Origin: Micromonospora rhizosphaerae
GTDB lineage: Bacteria > Actinomycetota > Actinomycetes > Mycobacteriales > Micromonosporaceae
Assembly (NCBI RefSeq): GCF_900091465.1
Contig: NZ_FMHV01000002.1
Location: 2,046,001-2,110,000, forward strand
Direction: 5' to 3'
DNA: 64,000 nt
The notes below the pieces were generated by a model. That model did no database searches, was not told the DNA's origin, and saw only the letters and a program-made list of their open reading frames with translations. Positions 50,228-61,583 of this stretch are shown here, piece after piece. Position 1 is the first letter of the stretch; every line of letters starts with the position of its first letter. A program made the translations under genes and the position numbers.

Positions 50228-52900
50228 TCAAGCGGAATCCGCGCCGTCGTGGCCCGGCATCGATCGCAGGGCGGCCCGCAGCTCCGCCCGCCCGGCCACG
50301 CCGAGCTTGCTGTAGACGCGCTGCAGGTGGTTCTCCACCGTCCGGCTGGACAGATACAGCTGCTCCGCGATGGCCCGGCTGGTGGCGCCGTCGGCCGCGA
50401 GCCGGGCGACCTGCCGCTCGCGGTCGCTGAGCGCCGGCCGGAGCAGCCGCAGCGCCGGGGTGGAGACCTGGTCGCAGCGGCTCAGCAGGGCGGCGAGCCG
50501 TTCCCGCGCCGGGCCGGTCGCGGCGGAGCGGCGCAGCCGGCGCAGGGCCAGCGCGGCCGCCTCGGCGGCGAAGACGGTCAGGTCGCGCGCGGCGAGAGCG
50601 TCGGCGACCGCGAGCAGTTCGGTGGGGGAGTCCTCGACGGCGGCGCGGGCGTACCGGGCGACCAGCGGCGGCAGCGCCCCGTCGACCCGTTCGGAGAGGT
50701 CGGCCAGCCGCTGCGCGACGGTACGCCGGCCGCCGTCCGTGCAGGTCGGGCCGACCGGGGCCGCGGCCTGGTCCAGCCGGACCAGGTCGAGCAGGACCAG
50801 CACCTCGTGACCGGCCAGCCCGTCCGCGCGGACCCGCTCGGCGAGCGCGCACAGGTGCTTGGTCGCGCCCGGCAGGTCGCCGGCGGCCGCGTACACCGCA
50901 CCCCGGGCCTGCTCCAGCCACGGGTAGAGCACCGCCATCCCCGGTGCGTGGGTGCGGTCCGCCTCGGCCATCGCCTCGACGGCGTGTCCCGTTTCCCCGC
51001 GCAGCGCGGCCGCCTGGGCGCGCTCGGCGTGCGCCAGCCCGGCGTAGACCCGGCTGGTGGCCAGCACCGCGCAGGCGCCGAGACTGGTCCTCAGCGCCTC
51101 GTCGCTCTGCCCCCGCAGCCGCGCCGCGTACGCCTGGAGGATGGCCAGGTAGCCCGTGCCCAGCCGGAATTCGCCCGCGCCCGCCAGGTCGGCGAACTCG
51201 TCGGCCACGATCGCGTCGATGCCGGGCAGGTCGCCGGAGAGCGCGAGCCGGGTCCCCCGGGCCAGCTCCATGGCGAGCTGGAGGTAGGGCATCTCGCCGC
51301 GCCAGCGCGCCGCCTCGGCCTGTACCCGGGCGACTGCCGTCGCGCTGCGCCGGTACTGCCCCTGCCCGGCCCGGAGGTGGGCGATGGTGCACCGGGCCAG
51401 CTCCCGGGAGGCCACTGAGGAGGCCGGTCGGTCCAGCACCGCCTGGGCGAGCCGGAGCGCCGCGCGGGTGTCCAACCGGTGCAGCCGCATGATCGCCTCG
51501 AAGGCGCGGACTCGGGCCCGGGCGGTGAGGTCGGCCAATTCCCCGGCCCGCGCCGCGATCTCCTCCACGGTGGACTCCCGGCTGAGTCCCCAGTAGCTGA
51601 CCATGCCGCGCACCGTCAGCCACCGGCTGCGCCGCCCGTCGGAGTGGATCTCCCGGGCGACCGAGTCCAGCACCCGGATCGCCTCGTCCGGCTGGTCGCC
51701 GAACATCAGGATGGTGGCGAGCAGCTCCGCGGCGTCGAACCCGCCGTCGGCCTCCAGCGCCGCCCGGGCCAGCCGGGTCGCCAGGGGTACGTCGTACCGG
51801 CCGAAGGCCTGCGCCGCCGCCTCGAGCAGCAGCGCCGGATCCTGCGCGGTGCCCGAGTCCAACCGCCACACCGCCACCCGGAGCAGGTCGTCTCGGCGGC
51901 GCTTGCCGACCTGCTCCAACAGCTCGGCCAGGGTCGCCTGCAACCGGCGGGTGCGGCTCACCGGACACTGCCGGCGCATCACCTCCCCGTAGAGCGGGTG
52001 GGCGAGCCGCACGTTCAGCCGCCGGTCGTTGCGGAGCATCCTGATCAGGCCGCGTTCCTCGGCGGTCTCCACGTCGGCCGGGTCCACCGCCTGCTCGAGC
52101 AGGTGCAGACCGAGCGGTTCGCCGAACGCGACCAGCTCGACCACCGCCCGCACGCCGGGGGTGAGCTGGCCGATCCGGGTGCCGATCAGCTCGGTCAGGC
52201 TCGGCGCCAGCTCCAGCCGGCCGGTCCACTTCCAGATCCCGTACGTGCGGGTCAGCTCGCCGCCGGCGGTGGCGGCCAGCACCAGCTCGCGGAGCAGCAG
52301 CGGATTGCCCGCGGAGAGCCGGAACAGCCGCTCGGCCGATCCGCTGTCGACCGGACCGTCCAGGATGGCGGCGAGCAGCCCGGTGGTCTCGGCGGCGCCC
52401 AGCGGGCCCAGCTCGACCAGGTCGACCATGTCGTCGGTCCACAGGGCACGGATCGGCAGCGGGATCTGCTCGCCGTCCCGCAGCGTACCGATCACGGTGG
52501 CGTTCTCCGAGTGGGAGAGCAGGTGCACCAACGCCGCCGACGGCGGGTCGAGCAGGTGTGCGTCGTCGATCGCCAGCACGATGGGCCGGCCGGCGGCCTG
52601 CTCCTGCAGCACCTCCACGGCCCAGCGCAGGATGCCGGCGGGGGAGAGCCCCTGCGGCTGGTCCGCCGGGAGCACCTGGACCAGCCCGCCGAAGGGCAGG
52701 GCGGCCGTGGTGGCGCTGGCCGCGACCGTCCAGATCGCGTACCCGTCGGTGGGGAGGGCGGCCACTCCCTCCCGCAGCAGTCGGCTCTTGCCGACGCCCG
52801 CGGTGCCGCTGAAGAGCAGTCCGCGCCCCTCGGGGCCGCCGACCGCCGACAACAGACGGTTGAGCTCATCGGTTCGACCGACGAAGTCCCACCGACTCAT
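50228..52900 (-). CDS. LuxR-family regulator with AAA ATPase domain (LAL type)
   Basis: An 890-aa large ATP-binding regulator. Walker A is FSGTAGVGKSRLLREG at about residues 28-43; Walker B is IVLAIDDAHLLD near 106. A helical, TPR-like middle follows. The C-terminal LuxR HTH is LSDRERQVARLAADGATSRA followed by IAEQLYLSSRTVENHLQRVY and SKLGVAGRAEL. Such regulators respond to nutrients or signals through the ATPase part. ATG 52900 (MSRWDFVGRTDEL) is used; GTG 52945 is possible. Its stop is 16 bases from the pncB start, so it may regulate, and be transcribed with, the NAD-salvage genes. Confidence 0.92.
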   Translation of the reverse strand: MSRWDFVGRTDELNRLLSAVGGPEGRGLLFSGTAGVGKSRLLREGVAALPTDGYAIWTVAASATTAALPFGGLVQVLPADQPQGLSPAGILRWAVEVLQEQAAGRPIVLAIDDAHLLDPPSAALVHLLSHSENATVIGTLRDGEQIPLPIRALWTDDMVDLVELGPLGAAETTGLLAAILDGPVDSGSAERLFRLSAGNPLLLRELVLAATAGGELTRTYGIWKWTGRLELAPSLTELIGTRIGQLTPGVRAVVELVAFGEPLGLHLLEQAVDPADVETAEERGLIRMLRNDRRLNVRLAHPLYGEVMRRQCPVSRTRRLQATLAELLEQVGKRRRDDLLRVAVWRLDSGTAQDPALLLEAAAQAFGRYDVPLATRLARAALEADGGFDAAELLATILMFGDQPDEAIRVLDSVAREIHSDGRRSRWLTVRGMVSYWGLSRESTVEEIAARAGELADLTARARVRAFEAIMRLHRLDTRAALRLAQAVLDRPASSVASRELARCTIAHLRAGQGQYRRSATAVARVQAEAARWRGEMPYLQLAMELARGTRLALSGDLPGIDAIVADEFADLAGAGEFRLGTGYLAILQAYAARLRGQSDEALRTSLGACAVLATSRVYAGLAHAERAQAAALRGETGHAVEAMAEADRTHAPGMAVLYPWLEQARGAVYAAAGDLPGATKHLCALAERVRADGLAGHEVLVLLDLVRLDQAAAPVGPTCTDGGRRTVAQRLADLSERVDGALPPLVARYARAAVEDSPTELLAVADALAARDLTVFAAEAAALALRRLRRSAATGPARERLAALLSRCDQVSTPALRLLRPALSDRERQVARLAADGATSRAIAEQLYLSSRTVENHLQRVYSKLGVAGRAELRAALRSMPGHDGADSA

Positions 52901-53100
52901 CGGAGCAGCATATCGACGGAAATCCGGCTGCGAGTAGACCGTCACCCACCGAAGTTGAGTAACCTGTCCATTACTGGTGAGTATCCGAGTTGTTCGGGAG
53001 GGTAGGGTCTCCGCCCGTACTCTTCCGGCATCCGGGTGCCACCGCCGGATTACCTAGCGACCGGCCCGCAACCCGGTCGTCCACTCCGGGAGGCCGTCTG

Positions 53101-54675
53101 ATGAAGCCGGGTCCTGTCCCCGCGTTCGCCGTCCCCGACGACGCGGGCGGGCCGACTGTTGAGCTGCCCCGCGGTGCGCCGCTGCCCGTCCGGCTCGGCG
53201 TGACCACCCCGAACCCCGACGAGCCGCTGGCCGTCGTCGCCGCCGGTCCGTCCGGCGCCGACCGCCGCGAGTTGCTGGCCGCCCTGCTCGGGCTCGAGCC
53301 CGAGATGCTCGCCGTGCCGGACGGTAGCTGCCTGGTGGTCAGCCATGCGCGGACGCCGACCCGTGCCGCGTACGTGCCGGGTTACCGCCAGCCGCACTCC
53401 TACGGCGCCGACCCCGCCGCGGCCGGTCCGGCGCTGGCCCGCCCGCCGCGCCGGGTGGAGCTGAGCATTCCCGAGCCGCTGCTGCGGCACTTCAAGGTGC
53501 TCGACACGCCCGACACCGGCTCGCTCGGCCTGGCCGGGGGACGGGTGTTGCTCGACGCGGTCGGCCGGGGCGGCGCGCTGCTCTTCGTGATCTCCGCCGA
53601 CCAGGCGTTCACCGCCGCCGAGCTGCACCTGCTGGCGGAGATCTCCCAGGCCCGGGTCGAGGTCTTCTTCGCGGTCACCCCTGGGACGGCCGGCTGGGCC
53701 GCGGGGTCGGACGGCGGGACGCCGAGGCAGGACGCGGGGGCGTCCCTACCGCCGGCCCTCCGCACCCGGGCTCCGGCCCAGCGCCGGCGCCCGGTCGATC
53801 CGGTCGAGGTCTCCGTCGCGGCCCACCGGGCCGCCCTGCTCGCGGCCGTGCCCGGGCTCGCCGCCGCCCGCTGGTACCCGATTCGGCAGGCCGACCACGC
53901 CGCCCTGCGCCGGGCGCTCGTCGGCTGGGCCGCCGACGAGGGGCTGCGCCGCGCCAGCGCCCAGCCGCCGGTGCCGCCGGGTGCGCACGGCCGGGTGAGC
54001 GTGGTCCCCGGGCTCGACCCGGGCGAGCTCCCCGAGCGGCTCGACCGTCAGGTGCGCTCCTGCGCCCAGCGAATCCGCCAGCACCTCGCCCTGGAACTGG
54101 CCAACATCCACCTCCGGGTGGTGCAGGAGATCGTCTTCGGGGTCGGCTGCGCCGGCCTGCCACAGCTGCTCGACCGGGAGATGCAGGCCCTGTCCCTGCT
54201 CGCCACGGCACAGGGCGACCAGGCCGTGCGGGGCATCGTCGACGAGGCGGCGGCCCAGGTCTTCGGCGCTCCGCTCGCCGAGGGGGTGCGCCGGCGGATC
54301 GCCGCAGCCGTCCGCTGGGGCCTCGTCGACCACCCGACCGGCCGGGAGCTGGACCGGGTGCTCCTGGTCACCAGCACCGCCGGGGTGGCCGAGCTCACCG
54401 GCGCCGGCGCCACCGACGCGCTGGCCGGCTTTCCCGGTGCGGAGCGCGTCGAGGTGCTCCCGCCGGTGGCGGTGGCCCTCTCCGGTGGCTGCTGGCAGCA
54501 CTGGCGCAGCCCCGGCAACGACGACCCGAACCGTGCGCGCTCCTGGGCCCAGCGGGCGCTGCGCGAGGTCGAGCTGGAACTCACCCGGGAAGTGTCCCGC
54601 CGCTTCGAGGTGATCCGCCTCTCGCTGGGCGCGGTGCTCACCGATGCTGTCGACCACGGCATCCTGCTCGCCTGA
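53101..54675 (+). CDS. Dynamin-like GTPase-family protein with degenerate P-loop
   Basis: A 524-aa protein. A GTPase-like core is suggested by [20 protein letters not shown], where the P-loop GxxxxGK(S/T) is degenerate (no Lys), a [11 protein letters not shown] switch II-like segment, and [21 protein letters not shown]. The C-terminal half is helical. The closest resemblance is to actinobacterial dynamin-family proteins, but nucleotide binding is doubtful. ATG 53101 follows GGGAGG; longer starts add unrelated sequence. It is divergent from the LuxR-type gene (200 bases) and ends at the hairpin 54696-54724. Confidence 0.7.
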   Translation: MKPGPVPAFAVPDDAGGPTVELPRGAPLPVRLGVTTPNPDEPLAVVAAGPSGADRRELLAALLGLEPEMLAVPDGSCLVVSHARTPTRAAYVPGYRQPHSYGADPAAAGPALARPPRRVELSIPEPLLRHFKVLDTPDTGSLGLAGGRVLLDAVGRGGALLFVISADQAFTAAELHLLAEISQARVEVFFAVTPGTAGWAAGSDGGTPRQDAGASLPPALRTRAPAQRRRPVDPVEVSVAAHRAALLAAVPGLAAARWYPIRQADHAALRRALVGWAADEGLRRASAQPPVPPGAHGRVSVVPGLDPGELPERLDRQVRSCAQRIRQHLALELANIHLRVVQEIVFGVGCAGLPQLLDREMQALSLLATAQGDQAVRGIVDEAAAQVFGAPLAEGVRRRIAAAVRWGLVDHPTGRELDRVLLVTSTAGVAELTGAGATDALAGFPGAERVEVLPPVAVALSGGCWQHWRSPGNDDPNRARSWAQRALREVELELTREVSRRFEVIRLSLGAVLTDAVDHGILLA

Positions 54676-54695
54676 GGCCGGCGCCGCCGACCGCT

Positions 54696-54724
54696 CTCCC
54701 GGGCCGCTCGCCGCGGCCCGGGAG
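54696..54724. terminator. Hairpin terminator
   Basis: CTCCCGGGCCGC (54696-54707) pairs with GCGGCCCGGGAG (54713-54724) around a five-base loop, 20 bases after the stop at 54675 and before clpS. Confidence 0.72.
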
Positions 54725-54790
54725 GGTGATCCGGGGCCGCCCGGCGTTCCGGTTCATCGGTTCGCCGAATCCGGTGGCACGATGGGTGGC

Positions 54791-55081
54791 ATGGCGGCTC
54801 CACAGGTTGCACCGGTCGAGACGCCGGACACCGACGAGGTGCCGGTCTCCGACCGGCCATGGGTGACGATCGTGTGGGACGACCCGGTCAACCTGATGAC
54901 GTACGTGACCTGGGTCTTCCAGAAGCTTTTCGGGTACAGCCGGGAGAAGGCCGAGCAGCTGATGCTGGACGTGCACCACAAGGGCCGCGCCGTCGTCTCC
55001 AGCGGGGCCCGGGAGCGGATGGAGCACGACGCGTCGCAGCTGCACGCGTACGGGCTCTGGGCGACGGTGGACCGGTCGTGA
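54791..55081 (+). CDS. clpS: ATP-dependent Clp protease adaptor ClpS
   Basis: A 96-aa adaptor that binds N-degron substrates and delivers them to ClpAP/ClpCP. The conserved core is [20 protein letters not shown] (residues about 28-47), then [20 protein letters not shown]. The flexible N-terminus ([17 protein letters not shown]) is normal. ATG 54791 is used; another ATG three codons earlier is possible. The gene leads a run of genes in the same order as the Mycobacterium tuberculosis Rv1331-Rv1336 block. It overlaps the DUF2017 gene by four bases (GTGA). Confidence 0.95.
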   Translation: MAAPQVAPVETPDTDEVPVSDRPWVTIVWDDPVNLMTYVTWVFQKLFGYSREKAEQLMLDVHHKGRAVVSSGARERMEHDASQLHAYGLWATVDRS

Positions 55082-55587
55082 GCATGTTCCGTCGCCAGGG
55101 CGATCGGTACGTCGCCACCTTCGCCCCGGACGAGGTCCGGGTGCTGCGCAAGGTCGCCACGGAGGTGGTCGGGCTGCTGACCGACGGCTTCGACCACAGC
55201 GACCCGGTGGTCGGCCGGCTCTTTCCGGAGGTCTACCCGGACGACTCCGCGAGCACCGCCGAGTTCCGCCGGTACACCGAGGGCGACCTCAAGACCGCCA
55301 AGATCGACCAGGCCGGGGCGATCCTCGCGGCCCTGCCCGACGAATCCGGCGAGGCCGGCGGCGAGGTGAAGCTCGACGGCGAGGCGGCCGAGGCCTGGCT
55401 GCGCGCGCTCAACGACGCCCGGCTCGCGATGGGGGTCCGGCTGGAGATCAAGGACGGCACCGACCTGGGCGAGGAGCTCGACGACGCGATCGCCGAGGAC
55501 CCGACCTCCTCCCGGGTGTTCCAACTATCGGTCTACGCGTACCTGGGTTATCTGCAGGAATCCCTGCTCAACGCCCTGATCGACTGA
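55078..55587 (+). CDS. DUF2017 family protein
   Basis: A 169-aa helical protein. Family sequence: [20 protein letters not shown] near the N-terminus, [29 protein letters not shown] and the C-terminal [18 protein letters not shown]. In Mycobacterium it is the Rv1332 product, an uncharacterised, regulator-annotated partner next to clpS. GTG 55078 overlaps the clpS stop, and an ATG two codons on is possible; translational coupling supports a joint role with ClpS. Confidence 0.92.
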   Translation: MSMFRRQGDRYVATFAPDEVRVLRKVATEVVGLLTDGFDHSDPVVGRLFPEVYPDDSASTAEFRRYTEGDLKTAKIDQAGAILAALPDESGEAGGEVKLDGEAAEAWLRALNDARLAMGVRLEIKDGTDLGEELDDAIAEDPTSSRVFQLSVYAYLGYLQESLLNALID

Positions 55588-55642
55588 GCCGTGACGGTCA
55601 CCACCTCGCCGGGCGTCACGGGCAGGCGTTAGGCTGTTCGGC

Positions 55643-56131
55643 GTGCTGAGCATCGACCGGTCGATCGTCGACGCGATCGTCGCCCACGCGCGCCGCGACC
55701 ATCCGGACGAGGCGTGCGGCGTGGTCGCCGGTCCCATCGGCAGCGACATTCCAGCGCGGCACATCCCGATGGAGAATTCCGCCCGGTCCATGACGTTCTA
55801 CGAGTTCGACTCGATGGAGCAGTTGCGGGTGTGGCGGGAGATGGACGACCGCGACGAGGAGCCGGTCGTCATCTACCACTCGCACACCGCCACCGAGGCG
55901 TACCCGTCCCGCACGGACGTCTCCTTCGCCGGTGAGCCGGGGGCGCACTACCTGCTCGTCTCGACCCGCGAGCCCGACACGGAGGAGATCCGCTCCTTCC
56001 GCATCGTCGACGGCGTGGTGACCGAGGAGCCGGTCCGGATCGTTGATCCCGCCGTGGACCCGCACGCCGTCCAGTCCTACATGTTCGGGCAGAGCCCGGC
56101 GACGGTCGACTACGAGTGTTCCGGCCGCTGA
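55643..56131 (+). CDS. mec: Mec-type JAMM/MPN+ peptidase (M67)
   Basis: A 162-aa zinc peptidase. JAMM motif: catalytic Glu in HPDEACGVVAG, HSHTATEAYPSRTD with the metal His pair and Ser/Asp. In Mycobacterium tuberculosis Mec+ frees cysteine from the CysO-cysteine adduct. Here the next gene is CysO-like and the third is cysM, so the pathway is complete. GTG 55643. Some JAMM peptidases also cut tails after a carrier Gly-Gly, which is relevant to the unusual CysO here. Confidence 0.92.
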   Translation: MLSIDRSIVDAIVAHARRDHPDEACGVVAGPIGSDIPARHIPMENSARSMTFYEFDSMEQLRVWREMDDRDEEPVVIYHSHTATEAYPSRTDVSFAGEPGAHYLLVSTREPDTEEIRSFRIVDGVVTEEPVRIVDPAVDPHAVQSYMFGQSPATVDYECSGR

Positions 56132-56202
56132 TCCCTCAGCGCCGGCTCACCAATTCCTCTCCCGTCACCGTGGCACACCCGATCATCAAGGAGCACGACA
56201 TC

Positions 56203-57604
<1,402 letters not shown>

Positions 57605-57817
57605 CGACGGGCGGCCGGTCGGCTCGCCGCCGGCCGGCCCGCGGGCCCGACCCGGCGGACGTGTACGGGTGTCACGTTGACGACAACTTCCAGGGGATGA
57701 TTCTTGCCCCGCAGTACCTCAGCGTAGGCTGCGCAGCGTGGCGTACGCGTCGGTAAAGATCATCGGCGGATCAGGAGCCGGCGTGGCGACTACGGGGCGT
57801 GACATCAGGACCACCGG

Positions 57818-58573
57818 ATGCGACTGACCATCCTCGGCTGCGCGGGCAGCTTCCCGGGCCCCGAGTCCCCCTGCTCGGCCTACCTCGTGGAGGCGGAGGG
57901 CTTCCGGCTCCTGATCGACTTCGGCTCGGGATCGCTCTCCACCCTCCAGCGCTACGTCGGGCTGCACGCCCCCGACGCCATCCTCCTCACCCACCTGCAC
58001 TGCGACCACATCCTCGACGCCGTGTCGTACGTGGTGGTGCGCCGGTACGCCCCGGACGGGCCGTACCCGCCCCTGCCGGTGTACGCGCCCGCCGGCGCGC
58101 CGGACCGGCTGGCCGCCGCGTCAGACGCGTATGGGCAGGAGGACAGCACGGTGGAGGACGTCTACCAGTTCTACGCCCTGGAGCCGGGCACCTTCCCGAT
58201 CGGCCCGCTCACCGTCACCGTGGACCGGATGAACCACCCGGTCGAGACGTACGGCGTGCGGCTGGAGCACGGCGGGCGGGTGCTCTGCTACTCCGCTGAC
58301 ACCGCCCCCTGCGACGCGCTGCTGCGGCTCTCCCAGGGCGCCGACCTCTTCCTCTGCGAGGCCAGTTACCTCGACGGTGTGGAGAACCCGCCGGACCTGC
58401 ACCTCACCGGGCGGGAGGCCGGCGAGGCCGCGACCAAGGCAGGCGTCGGCCGGCTGCTGCTCACCCATCTGGTGCCCGCCTGGGGCAGCGAGGCGCACAC
58501 CCTGGAGTCGGCCGCCGCCGCGTACGCCGGCCCGCTCGAGGTGGTCCGCCCCGGCGCCTGCTACGACGTCTGA
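57818..58573 (+). CDS. MBL-fold metallo-hydrolase, Rv1339-type cAMP phosphodiesterase candidate
   Basis: A 251-aa metallo-beta-lactamase-fold enzyme. Zinc motif LTHLHCDHILDAV, with Cys in the third position; LTILGCAGSFPGPESPCSAY at the N-terminus; CEASYLDG and a late LLLTHLVPAWGSEAHT provide remaining ligands. The position just before rph and rdgB matches Rv1339 of M. tuberculosis, which is described as an atypical class II cAMP phosphodiesterase; the function here is by orthology only. ATG 57818. Confidence 0.88.
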   Translation: MRLTILGCAGSFPGPESPCSAYLVEAEGFRLLIDFGSGSLSTLQRYVGLHAPDAILLTHLHCDHILDAVSYVVVRRYAPDGPYPPLPVYAPAGAPDRLAAASDAYGQEDSTVEDVYQFYALEPGTFPIGPLTVTVDRMNHPVETYGVRLEHGGRVLCYSADTAPCDALLRLSQGADLFLCEASYLDGVENPPDLHLTGREAGEAATKAGVGRLLLTHLVPAWGSEAHTLESAAAAYAGPLEVVRPGACYDV

Positions 58574-58630
58574 GCCGGCCAGCCCGGCACCCCGGGACGG
58601 TTCGATCACGGCACCGCATAAGGTGCAGGC

Positions 58631-59359
58631 ATGGCGCGACCTGACGGGCGGCGGCCCGACCAACTCCGACCGGTGACCCTGACCCGGGGCTGGAGCACGC
58701 ACCCGGAGGGCTCCGTGCTCGTCGAGTTCGGCGCGACGCGGGTGCTCTGCACGGCGAGCGTGACCGAGGGGGTGCCCCGCTGGCGCAAGGGCTCCGGGCT
58801 CGGCTGGGTGACCGCCGAGTACGCGATGCTGCCCCGGGCCACGAACACCCGCTCGGACCGGGAGAGCGTCAAGGGCCGCATCGGTGGTCGGACCCACGAG
58901 ATCTCCCGGCTGATCGGCCGCAGCCTGCGGGCCGCCATCGACCTGAAGGCGCTCGGCGAGAACTCGATCGTGCTCGACTGCGACGTGCTCCAGGCCGACG
59001 GCGGCACCCGCACCGCGGCGATCACCGGGGCGTACGTGGCACTGCACGACGCGGTCGGCTGGCTGGCCGAGCGCAGGGCGCTGGTCGGCAAGGCGGAGAA
59101 GGTGATGCACCGGTCGGTGGCCGCGGTCAGCGTGGGCATCATCGGCGGCGAGCCGCGGCTGGACCTCTGCTACGAAGAGGACGTGGCCGCCGAGGTGGAC
59201 ATGAACGTGGTCTGCACCGGCAGCGGCGACTTCGTCGAGGTGCAGGGGACGGGTGAGGCCAACGTCTTCGCCCGCGAGCAGCTCGACGCCCTGCTCGACC
59301 TGGGCGTGCTGGGCTGCCTGGATCTCGCCGAGGCTCAGCGGAAGGCGCTCGCATCATGA
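58631..59359 (+). CDS. rph: Ribonuclease PH
   Basis: A 242-aa phosphorolytic exoribonuclease that trims tRNA 3' ends. Family sequence: [55 protein letters not shown] and the active-site [19 protein letters not shown]. Length is normal. ATG 58631. Its stop overlaps the rdgB start (ATGA), giving translational coupling. Confidence 0.96.
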   Translation: MARPDGRRPDQLRPVTLTRGWSTHPEGSVLVEFGATRVLCTASVTEGVPRWRKGSGLGWVTAEYAMLPRATNTRSDRESVKGRIGGRTHEISRLIGRSLRAAIDLKALGENSIVLDCDVLQADGGTRTAAITGAYVALHDAVGWLAERRALVGKAEKVMHRSVAAVSVGIIGGEPRLDLCYEEDVAAEVDMNVVCTGSGDFVEVQGTGEANVFAREQLDALLDLGVLGCLDLAEAQRKALAS

Positions 59360-59970
59360 ACAAGTTTCTGCTCGCCACCCGAAACCGCAAGAAGCTCGTC
59401 GAGCTCCAGCGGATCCTGGACACCGCGCTCGGCGCGCACCGGATCGCCCTGCTCGGGCTGGACGACGTCGAGGAGTACCCGGAGCTGCCGGAGACCGGCC
59501 TGACCTTCGGCGAGAACGCGCTGATCAAGGCGCGCGAGGGCACCCGGCGGACCGGCCTGCCGACGATCGCCGACGACTCCGGGCTGGCCGTGGACGCGCT
59601 AAACGGCATGCCGGGCGTGTTCAGCGCCCGGTGGTCCGGCCGGCACGGCGACGACCTGGCCAACCTCCAGCTGGTGCTGGACCAGATCGCCGACCTGCCG
59701 GACGAGCACCGGGGCGCCGCCTTCGTCTGCGCGGTCGCGCTGGTGCTGCCGAACGGCAAGGAGCACCTGGTCGACGGCCGCCAGGCCGGTCGGCTGTTGC
59801 GCGCGCCGCGCGGCGAGGGCGGCTTCGGGTACGACCCGATCTTCCTCGGCGACGGCCAGGACCGGACCAACGCGGAGCTGACACCGGAGGAGAAGGACGC
59901 CGTCAGCCACCGCGGCAAGGCGCTGCGCGAGCTGGGCAAGCTGGTCGCCAAGGTGCTCCCGCAGTCCTGA
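59356..59970 (+). CDS. rdgB: XTP/dITP pyrophosphatase (Ham1/RdgB)
   Basis: A 204-aa house-cleaning nucleotide pyrophosphatase. Marks: [17 protein letters not shown] at the N-terminus, [40 protein letters not shown] and [13 protein letters not shown] with the metal-site acidic residues, then the terminal [10 protein letters not shown]. Coupled by overlap to rph. It is the last gene of the block; a weak stem (GTTCCA / TGGAAC, 60004-60026) follows before the convergent hutH gene. Confidence 0.95.
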   Translation: MNKFLLATRNRKKLVELQRILDTALGAHRIALLGLDDVEEYPELPETGLTFGENALIKAREGTRRTGLPTIADDSGLAVDALNGMPGVFSARWSGRHGDDLANLQLVLDQIADLPDEHRGAAFVCAVALVLPNGKEHLVDGRQAGRLLRAPRGEGGFGYDPIFLGDGQDRTNAELTPEEKDAVSHRGKALRELGKLVAKVLPQS

Positions 59971-60044
59971 GCCCAGCATCGTCCAGCACCCGAGCGGTTG
60001 TCGGTTCCACCTCTCCAGTCTGGAACGGGGACGTGCCGGATCGG

Positions 60045-61583
60045 TCAGCCGAGCGGCCCGACCTCGCGCTCGATCGCCGCGCGCAGCTCCGGGCCGGTCA
60101 GCACGGCCCGAGCCGCCTCCATCACCGGGGCGAGGAAGACGTCCGGGCCGGGCTCGCCGGCGATCCCGCCCAGCGCCGCCATGGCCGCCCGGCCGGCGGG
60201 CGACGGCTCCAGCGGGGTGCGGAGTTGGAGCCCGCGGACCGCCGCCAGCAGCTCCACCGCGAGCAGGCTGGCGAGGTTGTCCAGGACGGTGCGCAGCTTC
60301 TTGGCCGCCGCCCAGCCCATCGAGACGTGGTCCTCCTGCATGCCACTGGTGGGCAGCGAGTCCACCGAGGCGGGCGCGGCGAGCCGCCGGTTCTCCGCGA
60401 CGATCCCGGCCGCGGTGTACTGGGCGATCATCAGGCCGGAGTTGACCCCGGCGTCGGGGGAGAGGAACGCCGGCAGCTCCCGGTTGCGGGTGACGTCCAG
60501 CAGCCGGTCCACCCGGCGTTCGGCGATCGCGCCGACCTCGGCGGCGGCGATGGCGAGGTAGTCGGCGGCGAAGCCGAGTGGCGCGCCGTGGAAGTTCCCG
60601 GTGGATTCGACCCGGCCGTCCGGCAGCACCACCGGGTTGTCCACCACGGAGAGCAGCTCCCGCCCGGCCACCGTCGCGACGAAGTCGAGGGTGTCCCGGG
60701 CCGCGCCGGCCACCTGTGGGGCGCAGCGCATGGAGTACGCGTCCTGCACGGCGTGCGACAGGTCGTCGCGGTGCGAGTCCATCACCCGGGAGTCCTGGAG
60801 CAGCCGGTGGATGTTCGCCGCCGACGTCGCCTGCCCCGGATGCGGCCGGATGGCGTGGAGCTCCGGCAGGAACGGCCGCTCCGAGCCGAGCATCGCCTCG
60901 ATCGCCAGGGCGGCGGTGACGTCGGCCATGGCGAACAGGTGCCGGGCGTCGTGGATCGCCAGCAGCAGCATGCCGAGCATGCCGTCGGTGCCGTTGATCA
61001 GCGCCAGCCCCTCCTTGGCCGCCAGTTCGATCGGCTTCAGCCCGGCCCGGCGCAGCGCGTCGGCGGCCGGGATCCGGTCACCGGCCGGGCCGAGCACCCA
61101 GCCCTCGCCGAGCAGCACCAGCGCGCAGTGCGCCAGCGGGGCCAGGTCGCCGGAGGCGCCGAGCGAGCCGTGCTCCGGCACCCACGGGGTGACCTCGTGG
61201 TTGAGCAGGTCGACCAGGGCCTCGGCGACCAGCGGGCGGACCCCGGAGTGGCCGAGCGCGAGGGAACGCACCCGCAGCAGCATCATCGCCCGGACCACCT
61301 CGCGGGGCATCGGCGCGCCCACTCCGGCGGCATGCGAGCGGATCAGCGCGTGCTGCAGCTCGGCCCGCCGCTCGGGCGCGACGAAGGTGTTGGCGAGTGC
61401 CCCGAACCCGGTGGAGACGCCATAGACCGGACGCCCGGCCGCCTCGATGCCGTCCACGATGGAGCGGCTGGTCGCCATCGCGTCCACCGCGGCGGGGTCG
61501 AGGACGACCTTGGCGGTGCCGCGGGCCACCGCGATCACGTCGGCGGGGGAGATTCCGGTGGGCTGGATGGTCACGGTCGACAT
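60045..61583 (-). CDS. hutH: Histidine ammonia-lyase
   Basis: A 512-aa lyase that deaminates histidine to urocanate. The MIO prosthetic group arises from the Ala-Ser-Gly triad in [12 protein letters not shown] at about residue 144. The active-site [11 protein letters not shown] loop and [14 protein letters not shown] helix are intact, and [15 protein letters not shown] is the usual signature near 405. ATG 61583. It overlaps the upstream hutI gene by 13 bases, so it is the last gene of a hutF-hutI-hutH operon. Confidence 0.97.
   Translation of the reverse strand: MSTVTIQPTGISPADVIAVARGTAKVVLDPAAVDAMATSRSIVDGIEAAGRPVYGVSTGFGALANTFVAPERRAELQHALIRSHAAGVGAPMPREVVRAMMLLRVRSLALGHSGVRPLVAEALVDLLNHEVTPWVPEHGSLGASGDLAPLAHCALVLLGEGWVLGPAGDRIPAADALRRAGLKPIELAAKEGLALINGTDGMLGMLLLAIHDARHLFAMADVTAALAIEAMLGSERPFLPELHAIRPHPGQATSAANIHRLLQDSRVMDSHRDDLSHAVQDAYSMRCAPQVAGAARDTLDFVATVAGRELLSVVDNPVVLPDGRVESTGNFHGAPLGFAADYLAIAAAEVGAIAERRVDRLLDVTRNRELPAFLSPDAGVNSGLMIAQYTAAGIVAENRRLAAPASVDSLPTSGMQEDHVSMGWAAAKKLRTVLDNLASLLAVELLAAVRGLQLRTPLEPSPAGRAAMAALGGIAGEPGPDVFLAPVMEAARAVLTGPELRAAIEREVGPLG

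Noticed and set aside
60004..60026. Terminator between rdgB and hutH
   Set aside because: Only six base pairs (GTTCCA / TGGAAC) with an eleven-base loop, too weak to list as a separate feature.
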